Source: Planctomycetota bacterium
GTDB taxonomy: Bacteria > Planctomycetota > SZUA-567 > JAFGNG01
Length of the DNA stretch: 19,634 nucleotides
Direction: 5' to 3'
NCBI GenBank assembly: GCA_016927125.1
Contig: JAFGNG010000032.1
Location: 1 to 19,634 of the forward strand
Each line of letters starts with the position of its first letter. Positions within the stretch are counted from its first letter, which is position 1. Under the pieces are notes generated by a model. It was not told the DNA's origin and searched no databases. It saw only the letters and a list, made by a program, of their open reading frames with translations. Positions 1-7,530 of this stretch are shown in pieces. A program made the translations under genes and the position numbers.

Positions 1-732
1 ACCCGGATCCCAAATCGCTTCATATTCATATTCGTCATAACCATTCGGAGTATAATAATTATAACAGGCATACTCAGTTGAATCGTTTATGATTGTGCTT
101 TGTCCCCACTTGCTTTCAACCAACGGTTCAACCAGAACTTCGGAATTTCCACAACCATAAACAGGGAGGATATCACCAGCTTCACCTGGAGAGCCACTTA
201 AACCGCTGTCTAGTAAATTTTTCCAACGCGATTTCGACTTGTTAATCCTGGCAGATATTTTTTGCCGCTGGACAGACGTTAATTCTTTGCCTCCGCCCTT
301 ACCCTTTCCGCCAGAGCGAAAAGATTTAACCGCTTTCAAGCGCTCCGGGAGGTCCCTATTCACCAAAACATACAGAGGATTTTTTTCATCAGCGATAAAA
401 TGTCCTTCCTTGGCAAACCCAATGATGGGAGTGATCTCATCATCAGCAGAGACAAGCACAAAGCCTTCCGGCAACAACTCAACCACATAATACGCTGCTT
501 CCCCTGCATCATTCTTAAATGTCCTGACCTTTGCTACCTGATGCCCCATGGCTTCATTCATGGGGCGGTTATTTAATCGCAGCCAACCCTTAACTAATTT
601 AATCGCATCTGCACCACTCTTTGGCGCGGCATTAACACTGGCTGTAACCAAGACTACAATTGCCAATGCTGCTACCAGACAACGAGCGCCCTTACACATA
701 TAATCTCCCATTTTATTAATACGCCCAAACAT
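1..732 (-). CDS. Secreted streptopain-like C10 peptidase with Spi propeptide domain (partial, C-terminus off left edge)
   Basis: The minus strand is open from 732 to the window edge: 244 codons with no stop, so the gene is cut off at its 3' end. I chose the ATG at 732-730 because a strong GGGAGGAGG ribosome site lies just upstream; in-frame ATGs at 711 and 699 are alternatives. Residues about 14-37 form a signal peptide (LVAALAIVVLVTASVNA). Residues about 38-130 resemble the Spi/propeptide inhibitor domain of C10 cysteine peptidases, including YYVVELLPEGFVLVSADDE followed by PIIGFAKEG. A basic, glycine-rich linker follows. From about residue 205, VEPLVESKWGQ and ACYNYYTP match the start of C10 catalytic domains. 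The catalytic Cys and His would lie beyond the window, so activity cannot be judged. In known relatives the N-terminal domain holds the secreted protease inactive until it is processed. The gene is divergent from parB and probably has its own promoter. Confidence 0.8.
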   Translation of the reverse strand, partial: MFGRINKMGDYMCKGARCLVAALAIVVLVTASVNAAPKSGADAIKLVKGWLRLNNRPMNEAMGHQVAKVRTFKNDAGEAAYYVVELLPEGFVLVSADDEITPIIGFAKEGHFIADEKNPLYVLVNRDLPERLKAVKSFRSGGKGKGGGKELTSVQRQKISARINKSKSRWKNLLDSGLSGSPGEAGDILPVYGCGNSEVLVEPLVESKWGQSTIINDSTEYACYNYYTPNGYDEYEYEAIWDPG

Positions 733-790
733 AACATTCCTCCTCCCAAAAACTCCCAAAAAATCATAAAAACTATCCGACAAAAAATAT

Positions 791-810
791 TTATCAACAA
801 TATGTGATAA
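791..810. promoter_or_regulatory. Dyad TTATCA-N8-TGATAA upstream of the C10 peptidase
   Basis: Perfect 6-base inverted arms separated by 8 bases lie about 60-80 bases upstream of the peptidase start codon. The size and symmetry fit a dimeric regulator operator in the peptidase promoter. In DNA this AT-rich, a chance dyad of this length is quite possible. Confidence 0.2.
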
Positions 811-946
811 TGATCAATATAAAAAAATATAAATTGGTACAACAGCACTATAAAATCCGCAATAAACAACATAAAACCAAAAATAACAAAGAGATACGGG
901 GAACAAAAAATAATTAATATAAATGGCACAAAAAAAGTTAATCACC

Positions 947-1006
947 AATAGCTGTCAAGAGTAATATAATACAAAAAAGTATTAATAGCTGTAGTCAAGA
1001 GTCATA
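947..1006. repeat. Imperfect direct repeat pair
   Basis: AATAGCTGTCAAGAGTAATA (947-966) recurs as AATAGCTGTAGTCAAGAGTCATA (984-1006). The second copy has three extra bases (AGT) and one further small difference. The copies start 37 bases apart in the divergent intergenic region. They could be tandem regulator binding sites or the residue of a local duplication. Only two copies are present. Confidence 0.4.
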
Positions 1007-1072
1007 GATTGACTTCGATTAATGTGTTGTTCCGGGGATCTCTAAATTTCTTGTTGGCATCTGGAAAGCTGA

Positions 1073-1102
1073 TTCACATAATATTTTATAGATTTAGATA
1101 AT
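1073..1102 (+). promoter_or_regulatory. Possible sigma-70-type promoter for parB
   Basis: TTCACA (1073-1078) and GATAAT (1097-1102) are separated by 18 bases, and each differs from the consensus at one position. Transcription would start near 1109, about 45 bases before the parB ATG. This is the best hexamer pair I found upstream of parB, but it comes from reading by eye only. Confidence 0.35.
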
Positions 1103-1155
1103 AAGGATAAATTTCAAAAACAACCTTCACTAATTTTCTTAGAGGAGACCTAGCT

Positions 1156-2061
1156 ATGAAAAAAGGGATTAAGAAATTAGGCAAAGGCTTGAGCGCCCTG
1201 CTGCCGGATACGAGCGAGCCAAGCCTGGCAGTCGCAGTTATGAGCCGCGGGGAAGAAAAAGTCTCGCAGGCAGGCAAGCCTGCGGAGATCCCAATCAGCG
1301 AAATCCACCTAAATCCCCTGCAACCACGTGAATACTTTGCGGAGGATCGCCTGCGGGACCTGGCGGATTCCATCAAGGCCCAGGGAGTTATCCAGCCACT
1401 TATAGTCAGGACAAAAGACTCCGGATACGAGTTGATCGCAGGCGAGCGCCGGCTGCGAGCCAGCCAGATTGCAGGGCTTGAGACAGTCCCCGTAGTGATC
1501 TCAGAGATCACTGATGACCATGTGCTGGAAGCTTCCCTGGTGGAAAACCTGCAACGCGAAGATTTAAATATTCTGGAGGTCGCGCAGGCCTATAAAAAGT
1601 TAGCGGAAGAGCTTGAGCTGACCCACGAAGCCATCGGCAAGCAACTGGGCGTAAGCCGCGAGCAGGTGACCAACACCCTGCGGCTGCTGCTCCTGCCGCC
1701 GGTAGTCCAGGAAATGATCCTCCGGGGATCAGTGCTAATGGGGCACGCGAAAATCCTGCTCTCACTCCCGGATGAGGAGAAGATAATTTCCCTGGCAAAT
1801 CAGATCAACGCCGGCGGCCTCTCGGTCAGGGAGACAGACCGCCTGGCAAAGAAATTCCTCACCCCCCCTGCCCGGTCCCGGTCGACGGCTCCGAAGCAAC
1901 GTGATGCGGTAGTGGCGGATCTCGAGGATCGCCTGCGCAAGCATCTCGGCACCAAGGTCAAGATTGATGATCGTAATGGCAAAGGCCAGATCCAGATCGA
2001 GTATTATTCGCACTCAGAATTCAGCCGCATCATGGAGATCCTCGGCCTGGGCGACAGTTGA
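1156..2061 (+). CDS. parB: ParB/Spo0J-family chromosome partition protein (CTP-dependent DNA clamp)
   Basis: The protein has 301 residues, the usual ParB size. The N-terminus has the basic, glycine-containing KLGKGLSALL motif that in relatives contacts the ParA ATPase. The ParB/Srx-type nucleotide-binding domain spans about 45-135, with GERRLRA at about 96-102 (CTP-binding arginine motif) and ENLQRED at about 130-136. The central helix-turn-helix region at about 155-181 (AIGKQLGVSREQVTNTL) should read parS. The C-terminal 50 residues match the dimerisation domain. AGAGGAGA upstream supports the ATG at 1156. Known ParBs load at parS, spread as CTP-bound clamps and help segregate the origin region. 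No parA lies on either side, although parA normally precedes parB. A parS-like palindrome lies directly downstream. Strongly supported. Confidence 0.95.
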   Translation: MKKGIKKLGKGLSALLPDTSEPSLAVAVMSRGEEKVSQAGKPAEIPISEIHLNPLQPREYFAEDRLRDLADSIKAQGVIQPLIVRTKDSGYELIAGERRLRASQIAGLETVPVVISEITDDHVLEASLVENLQREDLNILEVAQAYKKLAEELELTHEAIGKQLGVSREQVTNTLRLLLLPPVVQEMILRGSVLMGHAKILLSLPDEEKIISLANQINAGGLSVRETDRLAKKFLTPPARSRSTAPKQRDAVVADLEDRLRKHLGTKVKIDDRNGKGQIQIEYYSHSEFSRIMEILGLGDS

Positions 2062-2070
2062 GAGCGCAGT

Positions 2071-2084
2071 GTTCTACGTAGAAC
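2071..2084. promoter_or_regulatory. parS: parS-like 14-bp perfect palindrome just after parB
   Basis: GTTCTACGTAGAAC is a perfect uninterrupted palindrome nine bases after the parB stop codon. Compared with the classical parS core GTTTCACGTGAAAC it has the same length and the same central ACGT, and 10 of 14 positions agree. All differences are the two symmetric pairs at positions 4-5 and 10-11. The preceding T also matches the 16-base consensus. parS sites are commonly found within or near parAB. It has no loop and no U-tract, so it is not a standard terminator. Assigning it as parS is inference. Confidence 0.5.
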
Positions 2085-2111
2085 CTTCTGGCTGGACACG
2101 GATATAACTAT

Positions 2112-3008
2112 ATGAAAATATTGATAATTGCGAATCCAATTTCCGGAGGAGGGAAGGGGAAGGAAAACGCTAATAAATTAGCGTTACTCCTTTCAAAAAA
2201 AGGACATAAGGCAGAATTATATTTTACTGGAAATACAGGTGGCGCCAAGAGAAGAGTTGAGAAAATAGGCACAGAATTCGACTGCCTGGTGGTGGTTGGA
2301 GGCGACGGGACTGTCAATGAAGTAGTGAATGGAATACCCAAAATAGGGCTGCCGCCAATTATTCCCTACCCCCAGGGGACTGCCAATATCTTGGCCAAAG
2401 AGATGAACATTCCTGAAAATCCAGAGCAGGTTGTTGAAATTATTGAGAAATTCAAAACCCGCCGGATGGATCTGGGCAAGATTACTTACAGCCAAGAAGG
2501 AAAGCCGCAACTCAATAAAAATTTTATACTTACAGCCAGCAGCGGATTCGACGCTATGGTTACTGAGGAGGTCAAGAAGCTGCGGACAGGCAAGCTGGGA
2601 TATTGGGGATATCTAATGCCGATAATCAATCTTCTGAAGCGTTATCGGATCCCCGAGCTGCAGGTGACTGTGGATGGAGCCGAGCCGGTGCAGGGCGCCA
2701 TGGTGTTGGTCAGCAATGTGAAGAATTACGGCGGTCTTTTTTCGATTACTGACAAGGCAGAATGTGACTCCGGCCACTTTGATATCTGCGTCTTGCAGAA
2801 GGGGAGCATCCCCGCGCTCGCATCCTACACCACCTCAGCCTTCATGAAGAATGTTTCAACCAGGAAGGACATTGTTTATCTCACCGGCAGGGAGATAAAG
2901 ATCGATTCCTCCAAGCCAGTCGCGGTCGAGGTCGATGGCGACTACCTCTGCAAAACTCCAGTAGAGATCAAGATTGAGCCGGGAGCAGTCTCGGTGGTTA
3001 TTAATTAA
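2112..3008 (+). CDS. Diacylglycerol/lipid kinase family protein (DAGK catalytic domain, YegS/DgkB-like)
   Basis: At 298 residues this is the usual length for bacterial soluble lipid kinases. The N-terminus MKILIIANPISGGGKG is the typical first strand and glycine loop. GGDGTVNEVVNG at about 63-74 is the nucleotide-binding signature of the family, and PQGTANILAKE at about 87-97 is the second conserved motif. The C-terminal half has the expected beta-sandwich, with VEVDGDYL near the end. Family members phosphorylate diacylglycerol or related lipids with ATP at the inner face of the membrane. The exact lipid cannot be read from sequence. The gene lies 50 bases after parB with only a weak ribosome site. 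Co-transcription with parB is plausible unless the palindrome between them intervenes. Confidence 0.9.
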   Translation: MKILIIANPISGGGKGKENANKLALLLSKKGHKAELYFTGNTGGAKRRVEKIGTEFDCLVVVGGDGTVNEVVNGIPKIGLPPIIPYPQGTANILAKEMNIPENPEQVVEIIEKFKTRRMDLGKITYSQEGKPQLNKNFILTASSGFDAMVTEEVKKLRTGKLGYWGYLMPIINLLKRYRIPELQVTVDGAEPVQGAMVLVSNVKNYGGLFSITDKAECDSGHFDICVLQKGSIPALASYTTSAFMKNVSTRKDIVYLTGREIKIDSSKPVAVEVDGDYLCKTPVEIKIEPGAVSVVIN

Positions 3009-3068
3009 AAGGGATACAATATAAAGCTTTAGGCAGTCATTTAAAGTCTTAATAGATTTAAAATAAAT

Positions 3069-3118
3069 CGCTTACGACATTGCATACAATGCCAGATGCA
3101 AACATATAATTGTAAGCG
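3069..3118. repeat. Inverted repeat upstream of the 3147 gene
   Basis: CGCTTAC (3069-3075) pairs with GTAAGCG (3112-3118). Between them is a second small dyad, CATTG-CATA-CAATG (3078-3091). The nested arrangement lies 30-80 bases before the next start codon. It could fold in the mRNA leader or serve as an operator. No U-tract follows, so a terminator is unlikely. Confidence 0.3.
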
Positions 3119-3146
3119 GACAGGGTATTAAAGTGAGGAAGGCGAA

Positions 3147-3674
3147 ATGTTTATTGCACTTGTAGCTATTCTGATGTTTTGTTTACTCTCTACCACAGCG
3201 CTTTTCATAACTCGTTATCCGGAACAATCATATTTATGGAATGTTAAACATGTATGGGATCAGATAATCAGATTTGATGAAGAAATATTAATTTTAATAT
3301 TCATAATTGCGGTTTCTTTTGGACTCACAATGTTTCTTCACTATCTAACTTGCCGAGGGAAAAGAGCCAAAGAGATTATAGCTTCCTGGGTGATTATTGG
3401 CGCTGGTGTTGTATATATGTTTTTAGATACTTTGGTGCGTAATCATATGAGACGGCCAACAGAAACCATATTAGAAGGAGTATTACTCTTTGCTTTTATT
3501 GGCTTCACTATAATCTATTCACTAAAGAAATTCAACAGAAAGCTAGAGATTATAAATTCATCAGAAGAGGGAAGCTTAAAGGCAAAAAAGGCGTATTATA
3601 CTATGGCTAGGGTGATTATAGTTCTCGCCCTTTTCATCCTAGTTGCTGTTCGAGCTATAGATTTGATTAACTAA
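3147..3674 (+). CDS. Hypothetical multi-pass membrane protein
   Basis: I do not recognise this 175-residue protein. It has four or so hydrophobic segments: about 2-22 (possibly a signal anchor), 47-66 (LILIFIIAVSFGLTMFLHYL), 77-95 (ASWVIIGAGVVYMFLDTLV), 108-128 (ILEGVLLFAFIGFTIIYSL) and 153-172 near the C-terminus. A charged stretch of about 25 residues precedes the last segment. The ATG at 3147 follows AGTGAGGAAGG, a good ribosome site. The gene is clearly more AT-rich than the large operon downstream, which suggests a different history or weaker constraint. It stands alone, with 138 bases before it and about 200 after it. No function can be assigned. Confidence 0.65.
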   Translation: MFIALVAILMFCLLSTTALFITRYPEQSYLWNVKHVWDQIIRFDEEILILIFIIAVSFGLTMFLHYLTCRGKRAKEIIASWVIIGAGVVYMFLDTLVRNHMRRPTETILEGVLLFAFIGFTIIYSLKKFNRKLEIINSSEEGSLKAKKAYYTMARVIIVLALFILVAVRAIDLIN

Positions 3675-3759
3675 ATCTATATTTCTAATCAGCAAAATTA
3701 TAGCCATCATTTTATCGTTGAAATATTATATTTAGAAAAACCTTTAGGGTAGAAAGTTC

Positions 3760-3788
3760 TTGACGGAAAGTATAGAGGCGGGTAAGGT
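3760..3788 (+). promoter_or_regulatory. Possible promoter for the OPT/ABC operon
   Basis: TTGACG (3760-3765) is followed after 17 bases by TAAGGT (3783-3788), a good -35 with a mediocre -10. The position fits a transcript that would include the palindrome and hairpin at 3804-3838 before the start at 3878. Weak evidence, judged by eye. Confidence 0.3.
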
Positions 3789-3803
3789 GATGGCTCGAAA
3801 ATT

Positions 3804-3817
3804 CTTGTCCGGACAAG
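3804..3817. promoter_or_regulatory. Perfect 14-bp palindrome, candidate operator
   Basis: CTTGTCCGGACAAG is perfectly self-complementary without a spacer. It lies about 20 bases downstream of the possible promoter and about 60 bases before the first gene of the large operon. Such a site is typical for a dimeric repressor, but no regulator gene is nearby. It shares its last two bases with the hairpin that follows. Confidence 0.35.
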
Positions 3818-3838
3818 CCCTAAAGCAATTTTAGGGCT
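3816..3838 (+). promoter_or_regulatory. Leader hairpin, 9-bp perfect stem
   Basis: AGCCCTAAA (3816-3824) pairs perfectly with TTTAGGGCT (3830-3838) around the five-base loop GCAAT. It is not followed by a clear run of T, so it is a poor intrinsic terminator. A 14-codon ORF (3790-3834, ATG GCT CGA ... TAG) with a modest AAGG ribosome site runs through the palindrome and into the stem, so a translated leader is conceivable but unproven. Confidence 0.35.
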
Positions 3839-3877
3839 AAGTTGTAAATTTTATTATCCTTATTCTTATGCCTGCGG

Positions 3878-5974
3878 ATGAGTATGGAAAATAATCAACT
3901 CAAAACGGGGGAGCAGGAGCGCGCCTTTACCCTCAAGTCCCTGATGTTCGGGCTTCTGGGAGTCTTGCTGATCTGCGTCTATACCGTCTTCAATGATTGC
4001 CAGTTGAAGCAGTCCCTGATGATTGGCAACCATTTCCCGCCCGGCGCTTTCTTTTTCATGTTCTTGCTCGCATTCGTCTGGAACCGCCTCTGCGTCAAGC
4101 TTGCGCCCAGCCTGGTTTTGAACACCAAGGAGTTGGTAGTTGTCTTTGCCATGACGCTGTCGGCCTGCTGGATCCCGGGCGAGGGGTTGTACCGTTATTT
4201 CCTCAATATGCTGATCATGCCCTGGCATAACCTCAAGAACCTGCCGCGCTGGCAGAGCCTCGGCATCCTGGATTATATTCCCTTGAAGCTCTTCCCGGAA
4301 GGCGCACATACCCTGGATCAAACCATCTACGGAAAGTTTGTGCAGGGGATGGGCGAGGGCGACAAGGGGGTTTCATACAGCGCCCTGTGGACAGTGTTTC
4401 AAGCCTGGCTTCCGGCAATGAAACTCTGGCTACCGCTCTTTGCCTTATTTTCTTTAGCGATTCTCGCTATGTCGCTGGTAGTCCATCGCCAGTGGGCGCA
4501 CCACGAACAGCTCAGCTATCCGCTCGCTTCTGTAGCCGGCAGCCTCTTCAAGCGCACCGGCAAGAACCGGATTGCGGATATCTTTAATAATCGCCTGTTC
4601 TGGTGGGGTTTTATCCCCGTGCTCTGCATTTATTTGATAACCTATCTCGCCCGGTGGTATCCGGCTACTGTACCCGGAATTTACCTGAAGTGGCACATGG
4701 GAGTGGGAATATTCGATTTATTCCCAACCATGAGGCAAATTCCCGATTACGGTCTTAATGGCGGGATCTTGTTCTTCTGCATTGTGGGCATCACCTATTT
4801 CCTTTCTTCTGAAATAGGTTTTACCTTGGGTGTCTCCAACATTGTTCTCACCATTGTTGCAATCCAGTTTTACCGCATCTACGGCGAACCCATTTCCAAC
4901 CCCAACCTGGAAACCTTCAGGGGAGGGGCCAGCATCGCCTACGCGCTGATCCTCTTCTATACCGGTCGCACCTATTACGTCTCCGTATTGACCAAGGCCT
5001 TGGGTTTTGGCAAACCAGTGCAACATGAAAAGGAAGCAGTCCTGGCAGCGAGGATTTTTGCCCTGGCCTTTGCGGGGATGGTCGGTTTCCTGGCCTTCCT
5101 GGGCCTCGACTGGCTGATTGCCCTGGTCTATGTCGGTTTTATGATGCTCTTCTTCCTAATCTTCTCAAGAATTGTCTGCGAGACCGGCATTCCCTTCCTC
5201 AAACCGGAATGGTGGCCGGCAATCGTTTTAACCAAGATTTTCGGACCCAGCGCCATTGGCGGTGGTCCCCTGGTATTTATTTATTACCTGGCGCAGATCT
5301 TTACCCAGGACCCGCGCGAATGCATGATTCCTTATATCGCCACCAGTCTGAAAGTAGCCGATGACGCCCAGGTGAAGATAGTCCGGATGCTGCGCTGGGT
5401 ATTTGTAGGATTGTTAATTGCCTTGATTGTCGGCTTTGGAGCCATGTTTGTGGCAAGCTATACGCAGGGCACAGCCAATCTTGGCAGGGGCTCATATCCT
5501 TATAAATCCGCGCCTTCGCGCTTCCTCAAGAGGGCCGCAACCGAGGTACAGTTCCTGCAGGACAGCGGGCAGCTTGAGGCTTCAAACGCAGCCAGCGGGC
5601 TGGAGAAGCTCAGCCGGATTTCAGTTGATCCGGTCAGCATGAAATACCTTATCATCGGGCTCCTGGTTTTTGGCGCAATGTCAATCTTCCGGTTCCGGAT
5701 ATCAAAGTGGCCGATCCATCCGCTGATCCTGATTATCTGGGGCACCTACTCCATGAGATATATGTGGGCCTCTTTCCTGATTGGCTGGGGGGTGAAGGAA
5801 TTGGTAGTGCATTTTGCCGGCGGCAAGGCCTACCAAAACTTCAAGCCAATCTTTATTGGTTTGATCATGGGCGAATTAGTGGCTGCGGGCATTATGTTCC
5901 TGGTTGCGACTATCTATTATTTTGCGACCGGGATTGTGCCCCTCAACCAAGTTCTTAATGTGCTGCCGCTCTAA
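3878..5974 (+). CDS. DUF6785/DUF6784-type OPT-superfamily membrane protein
   Basis: This 698-residue polytopic protein has about a dozen or more membrane helices. Its shape fits the large DUF6785 (N-terminal) plus DUF6784 (C-terminal) family, related to oligopeptide transporters and common in Planctomycetota and Lentisphaerota. Supporting motifs are the start NDCQLKQSLMIGNH, ACWIPGEGLYRYF at about 94, HHEQLSYPLA at about 208, ETGIPFLKPEWWPA at about 434, and a C-terminal WPIHPLILIIWGTYS block from about 610. A hydrophilic loop of roughly 60 residues (about 526-588) separates the two parts. The start ATG AGT ATG leaves the second ATG (3884) as an option; the ribosome site is weak. It heads the operon, 74 bases before the first ABC permease. 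The transported substrate is unknown; peptides are the classical OPT cargo. Confidence 0.75.
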   Translation: MSMENNQLKTGEQERAFTLKSLMFGLLGVLLICVYTVFNDCQLKQSLMIGNHFPPGAFFFMFLLAFVWNRLCVKLAPSLVLNTKELVVVFAMTLSACWIPGEGLYRYFLNMLIMPWHNLKNLPRWQSLGILDYIPLKLFPEGAHTLDQTIYGKFVQGMGEGDKGVSYSALWTVFQAWLPAMKLWLPLFALFSLAILAMSLVVHRQWAHHEQLSYPLASVAGSLFKRTGKNRIADIFNNRLFWWGFIPVLCIYLITYLARWYPATVPGIYLKWHMGVGIFDLFPTMRQIPDYGLNGGILFFCIVGITYFLSSEIGFTLGVSNIVLTIVAIQFYRIYGEPISNPNLETFRGGASIAYALILFYTGRTYYVSVLTKALGFGKPVQHEKEAVLAARIFALAFAGMVGFLAFLGLDWLIALVYVGFMMLFFLIFSRIVCETGIPFLKPEWWPAIVLTKIFGPSAIGGGPLVFIYYLAQIFTQDPRECMIPYIATSLKVADDAQVKIVRMLRWVFVGLLIALIVGFGAMFVASYTQGTANLGRGSYPYKSAPSRFLKRAATEVQFLQDSGQLEASNAASGLEKLSRISVDPVSMKYLIIGLLVFGAMSIFRFRISKWPIHPLILIIWGTYSMRYMWASFLIGWGVKELVVHFAGGKAYQNFKPIFIGLIMGELVAAGIMFLVATIYYFATGIVPLNQVLNVLPL

Positions 5975-6048
5975 GCGCGGCACCTGGTAATGAAGAAAAG
6001 CAAGTCAAGATGATAACTCTTTGCGGTTAAGAAATTAAAGGCACAGCA

Positions 6049-7530
6049 ATGGCTCAGAAAAACGCTATCGACGTTCGCAAACAGAAGAAGCTCTCGCTGG
6101 GGCGCTCGTTGAAAATCTGTCTGCGGGGGATGACGCACCGGTTGTTGCGCTCCACCTTGACGCTGGCGGTAGTCGTCCTGGCAGTGGCGTTTTTCATGAC
6201 ACTCTTGACGGAAAATGTTTTCATTGCTTCTATCGCCGCGGGGGCGGGGAATGAAATTACCCTGCAGCGCGAAGCCAGTGTAACCTTGAACTTTCTTTAT
6301 GTGGCGCCTGCCGACTTGATCCATTCCAAGCGCCTGGCGACCACGTGGGAATCCAGCAATGAAACCCAACTTGCCCTGTATGCTAAATTCACTGCCACCC
6401 CCATAGAAGAAATCCGTCAATTGGCGAAACTCGCTCTCCAAGAGCAGCAATACCTGGAGTTTTTCAATAGTCTCAGCGTTGGCAAACGCTTGATCCTGGT
6501 TCAAAAAAACCAGGGGCGCAAGCAGTTCCGCTTCCTGATTAACCCGGGACCATGGCAGGAATTTGTGGAAAATATCAAGGTCTTTAAATCCTTGCAGGTA
6601 CCGGGTGGCATAGCAGAGATGCGGAGTTTTCTCGATGGTTTCGAAACCTATACAAAAAAACTTGCGAAGGTTACCGCAGCCTGGCATGACTCAATCAAGA
6701 CCTTTACCGCTGCCAGTGAGAAAATCACCGGGCCCGACCAGATTGATGATTGGCTGGCAACCGCCAAGGCGAACGAACTTACCGCCTGGCTGAAAACTGT
6801 CCAGGGATTCGGCTTTGATTTCAGCCAGGAAAAACTCGACCGCATCTGCAAGTTTTTAAAGATCGAAAAGCGGCGCGCGGAGATCGCTACCATCTTAAAT
6901 TCTGCAACCAAGAAGGATCTCTGGCAGAAAACCCTGTACACCAAGCCTGCGCTTGATGAAAAGATGGTGATGCTTACCAATGATAAAGTTGCGGACACAA
7001 TTTTGGAAAGCAAGTTCAACCGCGAAGATCTGCAGGAAATCGTGAACCACATCAAGCATGAACGCGTCCTAGCCCAACAAGAAGCCAACCTGGTCGGCAA
7101 GACCAACATGGAGAAGGGGGAACTGCTCAGCGAGAAACAGCTTTTCCTCCTCTTCGTTTCTTTCCTAGTCTGCATCGTCGGGATTGCTAACGCGATGCTG
7201 ATGTCAATTACCGAACGCTTCCGTGAAATTGCAACCATGAAATGCCTCGGGGCCACGGATGGGTTCATCCTTACCCAGTTCCTCTTTGAAGCGGCCATCC
7301 AGGGAGCGGTCGGCGGGATTATCGGAGTGATTATCGGCTTTGCTCTCTCCCTGTTAAAGAACTCGGTGACCTTTGGTTCTTACCTTTATCACTATTTCCC
7401 GGGAGAAGGACTCTTGCTTTGCGGCCTGTATTCCCTGGCCGCGGGGATCATACTCTCAATGGTGGCTTCGATATACCCATCCTGGGCGGCCTCACGTATG
7501 GCGCCCATGGAAGCGATGAGGATTGAATAA
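6049..7530 (+). CDS. ABC transporter permease, FtsX/MacB type
   Basis: At 493 residues it has the topology of MacB-type permeases. A basic cytoplasmic N-terminus is followed by one helix at about 39-60 (TLTLAVVVLAVAFFMTLLT) and a long extracytoplasmic domain of about 300 residues. Three C-terminal helices follow (about 366-388, 408-432 and 450-475). The FtsX signature sits around the coupling helix: ITERFREIATMKCLGATD at about 387-404, then EAAIQGAVGGIIGVIIGF. The extracytoplasmic domain is mostly helical and charged, and I see no known fold in it. Its TAA stop overlaps the ATG of the following ATPase gene by one base, so the two are translationally coupled. In known mechanotransmission ABC systems, ATP hydrolysis drives movements of this domain rather than passage through a channel. 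Confidence 0.88.
   Translation: MAQKNAIDVRKQKKLSLGRSLKICLRGMTHRLLRSTLTLAVVVLAVAFFMTLLTENVFIASIAAGAGNEITLQREASVTLNFLYVAPADLIHSKRLATTWESSNETQLALYAKFTATPIEEIRQLAKLALQEQQYLEFFNSLSVGKRLILVQKNQGRKQFRFLINPGPWQEFVENIKVFKSLQVPGGIAEMRSFLDGFETYTKKLAKVTAAWHDSIKTFTAASEKITGPDQIDDWLATAKANELTAWLKTVQGFGFDFSQEKLDRICKFLKIEKRRAEIATILNSATKKDLWQKTLYTKPALDEKMVMLTNDKVADTILESKFNREDLQEIVNHIKHERVLAQQEANLVGKTNMEKGELLSEKQLFLLFVSFLVCIVGIANAMLMSITERFREIATMKCLGATDGFILTQFLFEAAIQGAVGGIIGVIIGFALSLLKNSVTFGSYLYHYFPGEGLLLCGLYSLAAGIILSMVASIYPSWAASRMAPMEAMRIE

Larger units (their letters stand above)
733..1155. other. AT-rich divergent intergenic region between C10 peptidase and parB
   Basis: This stretch of about 420 bases is strongly AT-rich compared with parB and carries no convincing gene. 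The reading frames across it give low-complexity hydrophobic translations rich in I, F and L, typical of AT-rich noncoding DNA. It holds a dyad near the peptidase start (791-810), an imperfect direct repeat (947-1006) and a possible parB promoter (1073-1102). It presumably contains the promoters for both divergent genes. Confidence 0.6.

Noticed and set aside
239..490. Plus-strand ORF opposite the C10 peptidase
   Set aside because: The minus-strand frame across this region has a clear Spi/C10 domain pattern, so this is its shadow.
672..929. Minus-strand ORF of 85 codons, hydrophobic product
   Set aside because: It overlaps the well-supported C10 peptidase start in another frame, and its I/F/L-rich composition is what AT-rich noncoding DNA gives.
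947..1006. Direct repeats as a CRISPR remnant
   Set aside because: There are only two imperfect copies with a spacer of about 17 bases and no cas genes.
3816..3838. Leader hairpin as an intrinsic terminator of the upstream gene
   Set aside because: It lies about 140 bases past the upstream stop codon and no clean T-run follows the stem.
3854..3864. TTATCCTTATT before the 3878 gene, the reverse complement of AATAAGGATAA near 1099-1109
   Set aside because: An 11-base AT-rich match in opposite orientations is easily due to chance.
5964..5982. TGCCGC/GCGGCA hairpin at the end of the first OPT gene, as a terminator
   Set aside because: The stem covers the stop codon and no T-run follows. The gene is only 74 bases from the next one in the same direction, so termination here is unlikely.
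5971..6687. Long minus-strand ORF opposite the FtsX permease
   Set aside because: It has no recognisable domain and lies entirely antisense to a gene with strong FtsX features; long antisense frames are common in this GC-richer operon.
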